From contig NZ_VSEY01000002.1 of assembly GCF_008086045.1 (NCBI RefSeq), positions 124,001-188,000 of the forward strand: DNA of 64,000 bases, written 5' to 3'. The number at the start of each line of letters is the position of its first letter. Position 1 is the stretch's first letter. The position numbers and the translations under genes are program-made. Shown piece after piece: positions 1 to 8,237 of this stretch. Source of the stretch: Nonomuraea sp. PA05. GTDB lineage: Bacteria; Actinomycetota; Actinomycetes; Streptosporangiales; Streptosporangiaceae. The notes beneath the pieces were generated by a model, which worked only from the letters and a program-made list of their open reading frames with translations, was not told the origin of the DNA and ran no database searches.

Positions 1-864
1 GCGGACGATCACGTTCGAGGCCTCGGAGATGTTGAACCCGCAGCCGGAGATCACCGCGCCCGAGTTGCCCAGCACGGTCTTGTTGGAGGCCACGCGGAGC
101 ATGCCGGAGCAGGAGATCGTCCCGGACACTCTGATCACCGCGGCGCTGCCGGACGACAGAGCGCTGGTCAGGGCGGAGGCGCTGGTGACGGTGGTCGGGG
201 AGGCGTTGCCGCCGCCGGTGGTGCCGCCGCCCTGGGTGGCCCAGCCGACGAGACCGGTGGGGTTGCCGGGCGGAGGCGTGGTGGGCGGGTCCGTCGGGTC
301 GGTCGGCGGGTCGGTGGGGATGCTGCCGGCCGGCACGAGCCGCCACTGCTTGGTGGCGACGGAGTCGCACGAGTTCTGCTGCACCAGGGCGCCGGAGGCG
401 GTCGCGTTGTCCTTGATGTTGAGGCACTTGCCGCCGTTGGCGTTGACGACCCTGACGGTGGCGCCCGACTCGGGCAGCGTCCAGGTCTGGGAGGAGGCGC
501 CGCTGCAACTTTCCTGCTGCACGGCCTTGCCCGCGGAGGTGCTGGCGTCCCTGACGCCCGCGCACTTGCCGCTGTGCGCGGCCTTGAGCGTGTAGCCGCC
601 GCCGCTCGCCGCCAGCGCCCAGGTCTGCGCGGCGCCGCCGCAGGCGCTCTGCGTGAGCTGCACGCCGTCGGACGCGCTGGATCCCGGCACGGTGAGGCAC
701 AGGCCGCTGCCGTTGTTCACCACGGTGTACGCTCCGGGCGCGGGCGCGGCGGCGGCCGTGGAGCCGCCCGTGGAGGCGCTCGCGACTCCGGCCACCGTGG
801 CGCCGGTCAGGGCCAGGACGATCGCGATGAGGGCAGCCGCGCTGCCGTTGATGGTCTGTCGCAC
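1..864 (-). CDS. Secreted CBM13-pectate lyase (family PL1-like), C-terminus cut off by window edge
   Basis: Partial gene: 288 codons are in the window and the 3' end lies beyond base 1. Start is GTG at 864 with AGGAG about seven bases upstream. The first ~30 residues form a signal peptide (RQT, then a hydrophobic stretch, then ASAS). Residues ~35-160 are a ricin-type beta-trefoil with three QxW repeats (QTW, QTW, KQW), the signature of carbohydrate-binding module 13. A Pro/Thr/Asp-rich linker follows, then the start of a parallel beta-helix lyase (VGWATQGGG... ATNVxSxSAL-like, then VIRVSGTI), typical of the N-terminus of pectate lyase family 1. It would act outside the cell on pectin, with CBM13 anchoring. 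Catalytic residues lie outside the window, so the lyase assignment rests on the N-terminal pattern. A LacI-type palindrome sits upstream. Confidence 0.8.
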   Translation of the reverse strand, partial: MRQTINGSAAALIAIVLALTGATVAGVASASTGGSTAAAAPAPGAYTVVNNGSGLCLTVPGSSASDGVQLTQSACGGAAQTWALAASGGGYTLKAAHSGKCAGVRDASTSAGKAVQQESCSGASSQTWTLPESGATVRVVNANGGKCLNIKDNATASGALVQQNSCDSVATKQWRLVPAGSIPTDPPTDPTDPPTTPPPGNPTGLVGWATQGGGTTGGGNASPTTVTSASALTSALSSGSAAVIRVSGTISCSGMLRVASNKTVLGNSGAVISGCGFNISEASNVIVR

Positions 865-920
865 GATCCACGCTCCTTGCTGTTGGCCTGACGTCCCCCC
901 AGCGAGCGACCCACACGCTA

Positions 921-934
921 GGTAAGCGCTTTCC
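921..934. promoter_or_regulatory. Candidate LacI-family operator upstream of pectate lyase
   Basis: GGTAAGCGCTTTCC is a near-perfect palindrome (six of seven pairs) centred on AGCGCT, the core typical of LacI-family sugar regulators in actinomycetes. It lies 57 bases upstream of the lyase start, where it could mediate substrate-dependent repression. Seen: the palindrome. Inferred: the regulator family. Confidence 0.45.
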
Positions 935-1008
935 GACTGTCAATCGTCCCTGAAACTTTCATCACCCCGCCCTCGACCTGCGCGAGTGGCTTTAAGTCGC
1001 TCGATCGT

Positions 1009-1027
1009 TTAGGTTAGGCTCACCTAA
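1009..1027. promoter_or_regulatory. Iron box (IdeR/DmdR1 operator)
   Basis: TTAGGTTAGGCTCACCTAA differs at one position from the 19-bp actinobacterial iron-box consensus (TTAGGTTAGGCTAACCTAA) bound by Fe(II)-loaded IdeR/DmdR1. It ends 21 bases before the ATG of the siderophore-interacting protein, so it predicts repression of that gene when iron is plentiful. Confidence 0.85.
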
Positions 1028-1048
1028 TCCAGATCGGAGATTTCGGGG

Positions 1049-1954
1049 ATGACCGAGCCCTTTCACATGTTCCACGTACGGGTGGACCGGCTCGAACGGC
1101 TGAGCCCGTCGTTCCTGCGGGTGACCTTCACCGGGGACGACCTGCACCACTTCGCCGACAACGGCTTCGACCAGCGGGTCAAGCTCTTCCTCCCGGTCCC
1201 CGAGCACGGCATGGCCCACCTGCCCACCGGTCAGGACTGGTACCAGCGCTGGCGCGAGCTGGACACCGCCAGGCGCAACCCGATGCGCACCTACACCGCC
1301 AGAACGGTCCGCCCCGAGGCCGGGGAGGTGGACGTGGACATCGTCATGCACCCCGACGGCGGCCCCGTCGCCCGCTGGGCGGAGGGCGTGCAGCCTGGCG
1401 ACGTCGCCGCGCTCTTCGGCCCGCACTCCCGCTTCGACGGCCGCCACGGCGGGCTGGAGTTCCACCCGCCCGCCGGCACCGGCTGCGTGCTCATCGCCGG
1501 CGACGAGACCGCCGTGCCCGCCATCTGCGCCATCCTGGAGCGCCTGCCCGCCCACCTGAACGGCGAGGTGCTCCTGGAGGTGCCCTGCGACGACGACGCC
1601 CTGCCGGTCGAGACGCCCGCCTCCGTCAAGGTCACCTGGCTGGCCAGGAACGGCGGCGAGCGCGGCGCTCAGCTCGTGCCCGCCGTCCGCGCCGCCGCCG
1701 GCCGCCTGCTCCCGTCGAACGCCGCCCCCGCCGGGTCCGCCGACTTCGTGGACGTGGACGTGGACACCGATGAGCTGTGGGAGGTGCCGCCGGAGGAGGA
1801 GGTCGACTACGGCCCGATGTACGCGTGGCTGGCCGGCGAGGCGTCCGTGATCAAGACGCTCCGCCGGCACCTCGTGGCCGAGCGCGGCATGGACCGGCGC
1901 TCGGTGGCGTTCATGGGCTACTGGCGCGAGGGCCGTGCCGAGAACACCGGCTGA
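1049..1954 (+). CDS. Siderophore-interacting protein, FAD-dependent ferric reductase (SIP family)
   Basis: 301 residues, the usual length of the SIP/ViuB family, cytoplasmic flavoproteins that reduce ferric siderophores and release iron. An N-terminal FAD-binding barrel carries the flavin motif RTYTAR (residues 80-85), followed by the conserved DIVMHPDGGPVARW and QPGD segments. The C-terminal NAD(P)H-binding half has the family hallmark GDETAVPAI (~163-171). ATG at 1049 is preceded by a GGAG/GGGG ribosome site and directly by an iron box, so both sequence and regulation point to iron acquisition. It is a lone gene here, with no siderophore biosynthesis or uptake genes nearby, and converges with the membrane protein gene ending seven bases downstream. 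Confidence 0.92.
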   Translation: MTEPFHMFHVRVDRLERLSPSFLRVTFTGDDLHHFADNGFDQRVKLFLPVPEHGMAHLPTGQDWYQRWRELDTARRNPMRTYTARTVRPEAGEVDVDIVMHPDGGPVARWAEGVQPGDVAALFGPHSRFDGRHGGLEFHPPAGTGCVLIAGDETAVPAICAILERLPAHLNGEVLLEVPCDDDALPVETPASVKVTWLARNGGERGAQLVPAVRAAAGRLLPSNAAPAGSADFVDVDVDTDELWEVPPEEEVDYGPMYAWLAGEASVIKTLRRHLVAERGMDRRSVAFMGYWREGRAENTG

Positions 1955-1961
1955 TCACGGG

Positions 1962-4850
1962 TCATGGGCTGCGGGTCGGTGACGGGGTCGTCTCCGCGGC
2001 CGTGCCGCCGGGCAGCGGCGCGATCACGTTGTTGACCAGCGCGGTCGCCGCCGTCGTCGCCACCGCGATGGACACCGCGGCCAGCGGGGCGGCCAGGGCG
2101 CGCAGCGTGCGCACGTTCCTGACCCGCCCCCACGGCTCGCCCGCCAGCCACATGAGCCGCCACTCCCACCACAGCCCCAGCCCGATGCTGACCACGGCGG
2201 TGTTGCCCACCGCGACGAGCACCCCGGCGAGCGGCTCGCCCAGCGTGGACGGCACCACGCCGCCGCTGGAGGCCACGAGCAGCGTCAGCATGTACGTGGG
2301 CAGCTCGACGAGCAGCGCGGTCACGAAGAGCGACAGGCACTTGGCGACCGGGTGCGTGCCGCGCACCCGCGGGTAGAAGTAGCCGAACACCATGCACAGC
2401 AGGGGCAGCGACACCACCGCCAGCGCGGCCGCGGCCAGCTCGGGCACGCCGGTCTGGCCCGCGCGCACCGACTCCACGATCCGCACGGCCGAGAACGGCA
2501 GCGACAGCCCCAGTCCGACCCAGAACGAGGCCAGCCCGTTCTGCCACGGGGTCCGCCCGGCCAGGGTGCTGAGCGCGAGGTCGGAGTCGAGCGTCCCGTC
2601 GCGCTCGTCGCCCGCCCGCTCCAGCGCCTGCCGCCGCTGCTCGAAGTCGTCGCCCTCCCCCGGCTGCCGCAGCAGCGCCGTCAGCGCCGTACGGGCCGAC
2701 CGGCGTTTGATCATGTCCCGGACGAGCAGCCGGTGCTCGTCGGCCGGCACCGGGCGCAGCAGCTCGGCCCGCGGAGCCGGCAGCAGCACGAACACACCGG
2801 CCCACACCAGCAGCATCAGGACGCCGACGGCGAGCCCGGTGGCCTGCAACCGCGCGAACAGCAGCAGGAACACCGCCGTGTGGAAGGCCGCCGGCTCGGT
2901 GAGCCCCTCGTGATCCTGGCCGAAGCGGCGCATCCGCACGACCAGCATCATCAGCGCCAGCAGCGGCAGGCCGAGGTAGACCACCGTCATGGCCACGCTG
3001 AACACCTCGTCCCACGCCATGGACGCCCAGGTGCTGCGATCGTCCAGGTAGGTCAGCGCGTAGACCGGCACGCCGAACACCACCGACGTCACCAGCAGCC
3101 ACCGCGCCGCGCCCGGCACCGTCCACCGGTGACTCGCCTCGCTCGACCAGCCGAACACCGTCGCGAGCCAGCCCAGCGCCAGCAGCGCCACCCACATGAG
3201 GTGCGGCGGGCCGAACCCGGCCACCACCGCCATGGCGGCGAGCATCCCCCCGGCCCCCAGCAGCGTCAGGCCGGTCCGCGTCAGGCCGCCGCGCAGCCGG
3301 GGCACGGCGGCCGTCACGGCCGCCGCGACCGCCAGCACCCCGGTCGCGGGCCAGGGCCCGAAGGCGGACGCCAGCGGCCAGGCCGCCAGGACGAGCCCCG
3401 CCAGCGCGGCGAACACCGCCGCCACCGCCACCGGCAGGTCGCTGTGCCCCCTGGCGGCCCGGCAGGTGGAGAACAACGCCAGCCCGGAGACGCCCGCCAC
3501 CAGTGTCCACACCGTGAACTCCAGCAACCCGGACTCGGTGGCGAACAGGTACACCGCGCCCCCGCCCACGCCCAGAGCGGCCAGCGGCCAGTTGCGCCGG
3601 CGGCGCCACCACGCGCCGCCGAGGGCGCGCGCGAGGGCGTGCAGGAAGATCAGCACGGCCGCCGCCATCGCCGTCACCAGCGACGCCGTCCAGGCCCGCC
3701 CCACGAAGGTGTCGGGATCCCCGAGGTTCCACAGGGTCACGGGCTCCGTGTCGTCCTCGGCGCCCGGCGGGTCCTCGAACTCGCCGCCCTCCAGGAACGC
3801 CGCCAGCATCCTGTCCTCGCCGAGGTACCCGGCCACGGACGCGTTGCGGCCGTCCCTGATGAAGGCCATCCGCGCCGGTCGGCCGCCGTTCAGGCGCAGC
3901 AGATGCGCGTCCTGCGCCAGCGGCGGCGGGCCGCTCACCCCGGCCACCGTCCAGCCGGTGGCCGAGGCGACGATCTCGTGGGCGTTCAGCGGGGGCTCGG
4001 CCGCGGGCCAGGGCGGCGTGTACGCGATGCCGGCGTAGGCCTCCGTGACCGTGGAGGCCGTGCCGTAGTACAGGCCGGTGTAGGTGATGACGGCCTCGCC
4101 CGAGCCCGGCTCCGCCCTGACGACCGGGGCGGAGTACTCCAGGTCCAGCAGCGACTGGGACGTCTCCACGTCGAACGTGCCCAGCCTGCTCTCCAGGAAC
4201 GCGGCCGCGTTGTAGCCCGCCGCGCCCGCCCGCAACGCCGCCACGTCGGGGTCGTCGACGGGCACCCGCATCTCGTGGACGAGCCCCACTCTGACGAAGG
4301 CCTGGCCGGGGTCGGGCTCGGCCGTCGTGTGCTCTCCCGCCGGGTGGTCACGCCACTCGCCCGTCCTGGCCGGGGCGAGCGTGATGCGCGTCGTGGCGAC
4401 CCGTTCCCGCGCGGCGCTCTCCGGCGGGCCGTCGCCTGCCGCGATCTCCAGCTCGGCGCTGCCGAACCGGGTGCCGCACCGGGCGAACACGTGGTACCTG
4501 CCGGGCGCGAGCGCGGGGTCCAGGGCGGCGTCCGCGTGCGTGGTCGTCCCGGACGGGTCGCGCGTGAACGCGGGGCTGCCCGCGAACGCGCCGGACTGGG
4601 CGACGGTCTCGGCCGGCGGGCTCGCGCAGTCGGCGCTCAGCCGCACCGACCGCGTGCCGGGAGGCACGCGGCGCGGCTCGACGGTGAGGAGCAGCTCGCC
4701 CGCCGTGAACTCCTCGACCGGCTCGGACGCGGACTCCGCCGGCGGGTGGACGGTGGGAGTCATCCGGGAGACCGTCCACAGCCCCGCGCCGAACAGGAGC
4801 AGCATGGCGGCCACGGCGATCCCGCCGCGCAGCGCCACTCTCCCCGCCAT
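1962..4850 (-). CDS. Large polytopic membrane protein of unknown function
   Basis: 962 residues; I do not recognise the family. A single N-terminal membrane anchor (residues ~10-30) precedes an extracytoplasmic region of roughly 350 residues containing paired Cys around 75 and 125. From about residue 385 there are a dozen or more hydrophobic helices, interrupted near 690-780 by a charged cytoplasmic stretch (RDMIKRRSARTAL, then an acidic segment). Its ATG overlaps by one base the TGA of the upstream gene (TGATG), so the two are translationally coupled and probably act together. No ATP-binding, protease or transporter motif is visible. The very long open frame on the opposite strand is a shadow of this gene. 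Confidence 0.7.
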   Translation of the reverse strand: MAGRVALRGGIAVAAMLLLFGAGLWTVSRMTPTVHPPAESASEPVEEFTAGELLLTVEPRRVPPGTRSVRLSADCASPPAETVAQSGAFAGSPAFTRDPSGTTTHADAALDPALAPGRYHVFARCGTRFGSAELEIAAGDGPPESAARERVATTRITLAPARTGEWRDHPAGEHTTAEPDPGQAFVRVGLVHEMRVPVDDPDVAALRAGAAGYNAAAFLESRLGTFDVETSQSLLDLEYSAPVVRAEPGSGEAVITYTGLYYGTASTVTEAYAGIAYTPPWPAAEPPLNAHEIVASATGWTVAGVSGPPPLAQDAHLLRLNGGRPARMAFIRDGRNASVAGYLGEDRMLAAFLEGGEFEDPPGAEDDTEPVTLWNLGDPDTFVGRAWTASLVTAMAAAVLIFLHALARALGGAWWRRRRNWPLAALGVGGGAVYLFATESGLLEFTVWTLVAGVSGLALFSTCRAARGHSDLPVAVAAVFAALAGLVLAAWPLASAFGPWPATGVLAVAAAVTAAVPRLRGGLTRTGLTLLGAGGMLAAMAVVAGFGPPHLMWVALLALGWLATVFGWSSEASHRWTVPGAARWLLVTSVVFGVPVYALTYLDDRSTWASMAWDEVFSVAMTVVYLGLPLLALMMLVVRMRRFGQDHEGLTEPAAFHTAVFLLLFARLQATGLAVGVLMLLVWAGVFVLLPAPRAELLRPVPADEHRLLVRDMIKRRSARTALTALLRQPGEGDDFEQRRQALERAGDERDGTLDSDLALSTLAGRTPWQNGLASFWVGLGLSLPFSAVRIVESVRAGQTGVPELAAAALAVVSLPLLCMVFGYFYPRVRGTHPVAKCLSLFVTALLVELPTYMLTLLVASSGGVVPSTLGEPLAGVLVAVGNTAVVSIGLGLWWEWRLMWLAGEPWGRVRNVRTLRALAAPLAAVSIAVATTAATALVNNVIAPLPGGTAAETTPSPTRSP

Positions 4851-5704
4851 CAGTGCAGCTCCGGAGAGCTCCCCAGCACCGTGCGCAGCTCCCCCCGCCT
4901 GGGCGGTCTGGCCCAGGTCACGCCGGGACCGCCGGCGGCGACCAGGCGGGGGACGACCTCGCGCAGCAGCGTCTCCGCATCGGCGTCCGGCCGCTGGGCG
5001 CGGGCCTCGCGGTAGAGGTCGAGCACCCGGGCCAGGTCCAGCATCAGCGTGTTCGCCTCCTCCGTCACGAGCGCCCCGTCACCCTGAACGGGCTCCTCCC
5101 TGGCGGCCAGCGACTTGATCGGCGTGCCGTTGACGTGCGTGAGCGCCTTCTCCCCACCCTCGGGAACGCTCTCGTCGCCCGGCACGGTGACCTGCAACGC
5201 TCCAACGACCGGCTCGGCCGTCCAGCCCTTCGGGCGCACGGCCTGGCCCACGGCGGCGGCGAAGGCGGCGGCGTCCATGCCGTCCACCTCCTCCTCCAGC
5301 CAGCCGGGCCGCAGGTGCAGCACCCCCGGCCGCTCGGCCCCCGCCACCCGTTCCAGCAGCGTCTCGACCGTCCCCTGCGGGTCGTGCAGCGCCGCGTCCC
5401 CCCGGGCCGCGAACGCGTCGGCGAGCAGGTGCAGGGAGATCAGCCGCGGCGGCTCGTACGTGCTGAGCACCCCCTGCTCGGCTCCCACCCGCAACGCCCC
5501 GCCCGCCTCGTGGCAGGCCCGCAGGCCCTCCGTGAACGCCGCCCGCGCCTCGGACGTCAGCAGCAGCTCCCACCCCCGTTTCGGCTCCGCCTCGGACGCG
5601 CTCCCGGCGTTCGCCGGGTCCTCGCCGGAGGTTCCGTTCCGGCGGAGCCACCAGGCCACCGCGCCCACCACGGCGGCGGCCAGTACTGCGACTGCGATTA
5701 ACAC
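4850..5704 (-). CDS. Membrane-anchored protein, first gene of a two-gene membrane module
   Basis: 284 residues with a single N-terminal transmembrane helix (MLIAVAVLAAAVVGAVAWWLRR) and a soluble domain rich in Leu, Ala and Glu. No motif was recognised. Start is GTG at 5704; a GAGGGG-like ribosome site lies rather far upstream, so the start is moderately sure. The stop overlaps the next gene's ATG by one base, coupling it to the large polytopic protein. A perfect 16-bp palindrome lies 66 bases upstream and may control the pair. Function unknown. Confidence 0.6.
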   Translation of the reverse strand: MLIAVAVLAAAVVGAVAWWLRRNGTSGEDPANAGSASEAEPKRGWELLLTSEARAAFTEGLRACHEAGGALRVGAEQGVLSTYEPPRLISLHLLADAFAARGDAALHDPQGTVETLLERVAGAERPGVLHLRPGWLEEEVDGMDAAAFAAAVGQAVRPKGWTAEPVVGALQVTVPGDESVPEGGEKALTHVNGTPIKSLAAREEPVQGDGALVTEEANTLMLDLARVLDLYREARAQRPDADAETLLREVVPRLVAAGGPGVTWARPPRRGELRTVLGSSPELH

Positions 5705-6048
5705 GATCTTGGTTCGCTTTCCCCTCGTATCCCAACAGGGCTAGCAGCGTAGTGATCGCCTCCGACAAATACCGAAATTTCGGTAAATTGGGATAGGGGG
5801 AAGCGGGCCGCCCACTACCGCGGCGAAGGATGAAGTTTCTTCTATCTGGTAACAGGAATTGTTTTCCTGAGGAATTCTCCTGTCTACCCGAATCGCCGCC
5901 GCCCTCTCGACGCGTACGTACAGGCATGTACACTCCACATCGGAAGCACACAGTCGCTCTATGTGACGCATGCATGACCTCTGGTGCCAAGGGCGGGTCC
6001 GCGCTACCGACAGGATGATCCCGGCCCTGAGAGAGCGCGGAGCCGGAT
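5705..6048. other. Intergenic region between divergent genes
   Basis: 344 bases without a convincing gene. AT-richer than its surroundings, it probably holds the promoters for the membrane module (leftward) and the STAS gene (rightward). It contains the perfect palindrome at 5770-5785. Short open frames here lack ribosome sites and coding character. Confidence 0.6.
5770..5785. promoter_or_regulatory. Perfect 16-bp palindrome, candidate operator
   Basis: TACCGAAATTTCGGTA is identical to its own reverse complement, AT-rich at its centre and sits 66 bases upstream of the GTG at 5704. Size and position fit a dimeric repressor or activator site. The regulator is unknown and none is encoded next to it. 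Confidence 0.5.
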
Positions 6049-6372
6049 ATGGATCCACTACACCTGACCACCAGCCGCCACAACGGGACGCTCATGGTGA
6101 GCGTGGCCGGCGAGCTCGACATCGCCACCACCGAGCTGCTCCGCAGCCACCTGCTCGCGCTGCTGCAGGAGGCCGGTCACTCGCAGGCTCCCGGCACGGA
6201 GCTGGTCATCGAGGTGAGCCGGCTGTCCTTCATCGACGCGGCCGGGCTCGGCATCCTCGTCTCCGTCCAGAACCAGGCCGCCCACCAGCACACCCCCCTG
6301 CACATCGAGGGCGTGCCCCCCAACATGCGCCGCCTGCTCCGCATCACCGGCCTCGACCAGCACCTCACCTGA
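6049..6372 (+). CDS. STAS-domain protein (anti-sigma factor antagonist-like) lacking the phospho-serine
   Basis: 107 residues, a single STAS domain: beta strand VSVAGELDIATTELL, then LVIEVSRLSFIDAAGLGIL and GVPPNMRRLLRITGL. Such proteins bind anti-sigma kinases and free an alternative sigma factor. The usual motif is D-S-S/T-G-L, with the first Ser phosphorylated (Ser58 in SpoIIAA); here it is D63-A64-A65-G66, so the switch residue is absent. ATG at 6049 has GGAG seven bases upstream. No kinase or sigma gene is adjacent. It is followed after 22 bases by the RNB gene on the same strand. Confidence 0.88.
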   Translation: MDPLHLTTSRHNGTLMVSVAGELDIATTELLRSHLLALLQEAGHSQAPGTELVIEVSRLSFIDAAGLGILVSVQNQAAHQHTPLHIEGVPPNMRRLLRITGLDQHLT

Positions 6373-6394
6373 GGGCGCCGGTAGGTTGTCACGC

Positions 6395-7816
6395 GTGCCT
6401 ACGATTCAGGTTCCCGATCAGATACCTCTCAAGCTGGAGGACGGGTTCGAACGGATCACGCGGGAGCTGAAGCTGCCCGGCGGTTTCACCCGTGCCGTGC
6501 TCGACGAGGCCGCGTGGGTGGCCAAGGTGCCGCGGCTGGACGCCGAGGACCTGACGCACGTCCCGTTCGTGACCATCGACCCGCCCGGCTCGATGGACCT
6601 CGACCAGGCCGTGCACCTCGAACGGCTGCGCGCCGGCTACCGCGTCTGGTACGCCATCGCCGACGTCGGCGCGTTCGTCCGGCCCGGCGGCGTGATCGAC
6701 GCCGAGGCCCGCGCCCGCGGCGAGACCGTCTACCTGCCGGCGGGCAAGGTGCCGCTGCACCCGCCCGTGCTGTCAGAAGGCGCGGCCAGCCTGCTGCCCG
6801 GCGCGCTGCGGCCCGCCGTCGTGTGGCGCGTCGACCTCGACTCCGACGGCCGCCCCGTGGGCGCCGACGTCCAGCGCGCCCTCGTCCGCAGCCGCGAGCG
6901 CTACGACTACGACTACGTGCAGGCCGTGCACGACACCGGCACCGCCGACGGCGTCCTCGAACTGCTCGCCGAGATCGGCGAGCTCAGGCTGGCGCTCGAA
7001 CGCGAGCGCGGCGGCGTCACCCTGCCCACCCCCGACCAGGAAGTGGTGCGCGACGACGGCGGCTACCGGCTGGAGTTCCGGCTGCCCCTGCCCGCCGAGG
7101 CGTGGAACGCGCAGATCTCCCTGCTCACCGGCATGGCCGCCGCCACCATGATGCTCGACGCCGAGATCGGCCTGCTCCGCGTCCTGCCCCGCCCCCAGCC
7201 CGGCGACCTGGCCAAGGTACGGCGGGTCGCGCAGGCCCTCGGCGTCCCGTGGCCAGAAGGCGCCGGCTACGGCGCCGTGGTGCACGGCCTCGACCCCAAG
7301 GCCGGGCGGCACGCGGCGTTCCTGCACGAGTCGAAGGTGCTGCTGCGCGGCGCCGGCTACGTCGCCTTCGACGGCGCCCCGCCCCGGCTCGCCGAACACG
7401 CCGCCGTCGCGGCCCCCTACGCGCACGTCACCGCCCCGCTGCGGCGCCTGGCCGACCGCTACGCGACCGAGGTCTGCCTGGCGGTCGCGGCAGGCGAACC
7501 CGTCCCCGCATCCGTCCGCGCCGCCCTCCCCCTCCTGCCCGACCTGATGGCCGCGTCGGGGCGGCGAGCGGGGGCGGTGGAGCGGGCGTGCGTGGACCTG
7601 GTGGAGGCGTTCCTGCTGCGGGATCGGATCGGGCAGGCGTTCGAGGCCGTGGTGATCGACGTGGACGAGCGGCGGGGCGGTGGGCAGGTGCAGCTCGTGG
7701 ATCCGGCGGTGATCGGGCGGTGCGACGGTGCGCTGCCTCTGGGGGAGCAGGTCACGGTACGGCTCACCCAGGCCGACCCGTCCACCCGCGAGGTCCGCTT
7801 CACCATCGCCACCTGA
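6395..7816 (+). CDS. RNB-domain ribonuclease (RNase II/R family), compact
   Basis: 473 residues, an RNB catalytic domain giving 3'-5' exoribonuclease activity. The metal site reads TIDPPGSMDLDQA: Asp62, Asp68 and Asp70 match E. coli RNase II D201, D207 and D209, while D210 is replaced by Gln71. The protein is much shorter than RNase II (~640) or RNase R (~800); it has no clear N-terminal cold-shock domains, only a short basic start and a small OB/S1-like tail (FEAVVIDVDERRGG... VTVRLTQAD). GTG at 6395 (VPTIQVPD) is preferred with AGG about ten bases upstream; an in-frame TTG at 6386 is the alternative. Codon style shifts from C-ending to G-ending codons near 7560, inside the gene. Confidence 0.9.
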   Translation: MPTIQVPDQIPLKLEDGFERITRELKLPGGFTRAVLDEAAWVAKVPRLDAEDLTHVPFVTIDPPGSMDLDQAVHLERLRAGYRVWYAIADVGAFVRPGGVIDAEARARGETVYLPAGKVPLHPPVLSEGAASLLPGALRPAVVWRVDLDSDGRPVGADVQRALVRSRERYDYDYVQAVHDTGTADGVLELLAEIGELRLALERERGGVTLPTPDQEVVRDDGGYRLEFRLPLPAEAWNAQISLLTGMAAATMMLDAEIGLLRVLPRPQPGDLAKVRRVAQALGVPWPEGAGYGAVVHGLDPKAGRHAAFLHESKVLLRGAGYVAFDGAPPRLAEHAAVAAPYAHVTAPLRRLADRYATEVCLAVAAGEPVPASVRAALPLLPDLMAASGRRAGAVERACVDLVEAFLLRDRIGQAFEAVVIDVDERRGGGQVQLVDPAVIGRCDGALPLGEQVTVRLTQADPSTREVRFTIAT

Positions 7817-8237
7817 CACCCGCCGCCCGCCCCTGCTCGAACACGCCGATCATGCGACCCGCCACCGCCTCGGTGCGGGACGACCCGGCACCACCTCTAC
7901 GTGGGGCGCCAGGCCGACCCCGCACCGCCCCCACGGGCGCCGGCCGAGGCAGTGACGCGCCGTCGCCCGCCGTCGGCGTGGGTGGCGCGAGCGCGGGCCC
8001 GAGCAGGCGCAGGCGTAGGCATGGGTGCCGGCGTCGGCGGCGGCGCGAGCGGACGCAGATGCGGGCGCAGGCACGGGCGCAGGTGCGGGCGCGGGCGGAC
8101 GCAGGTGCGGGCGCAGGTGCGGGCGGGCGCAGGTGCGGGCGGGCGCAGGTGCGGGCGGGCGCAGGTGCGGGCGGGCGCAGGTGCGGGCGCGAGCGGGCGC
8201 AGGTGGCGGTGGTGAGGGCTGGCGGGGTCCGCGGTGT
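7817..8237. other. Intergenic region with GC-rich tandem repeats
   Basis: 421 bases between the RNB gene and the end of the TetR gene. The right half is a degenerate tandem array (8054-8206). Open frames run through in several frames because of the repeat composition; none has a ribosome site or recognisable product. Confidence 0.6.
8054..8206. repeat. Degenerate tandem repeat, ~16-bp unit
   Basis: The core unit GCAGGTGCGGGCGGGC recurs without spacing for four near-perfect copies (about 8119-8180), flanked on both sides by shorter or mutated copies. It lies just downstream of the TetR gene. Such an array is prone to slippage and should vary in copy number between strains. Confidence 0.75.

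Noticed and set aside
2352..5015. 887-codon open frame on the plus strand
   Set aside because: Lies antisense to the coupled membrane genes; its translation is Arg/Gln/His-rich with no domain, a product of GC bias opposite real codons.
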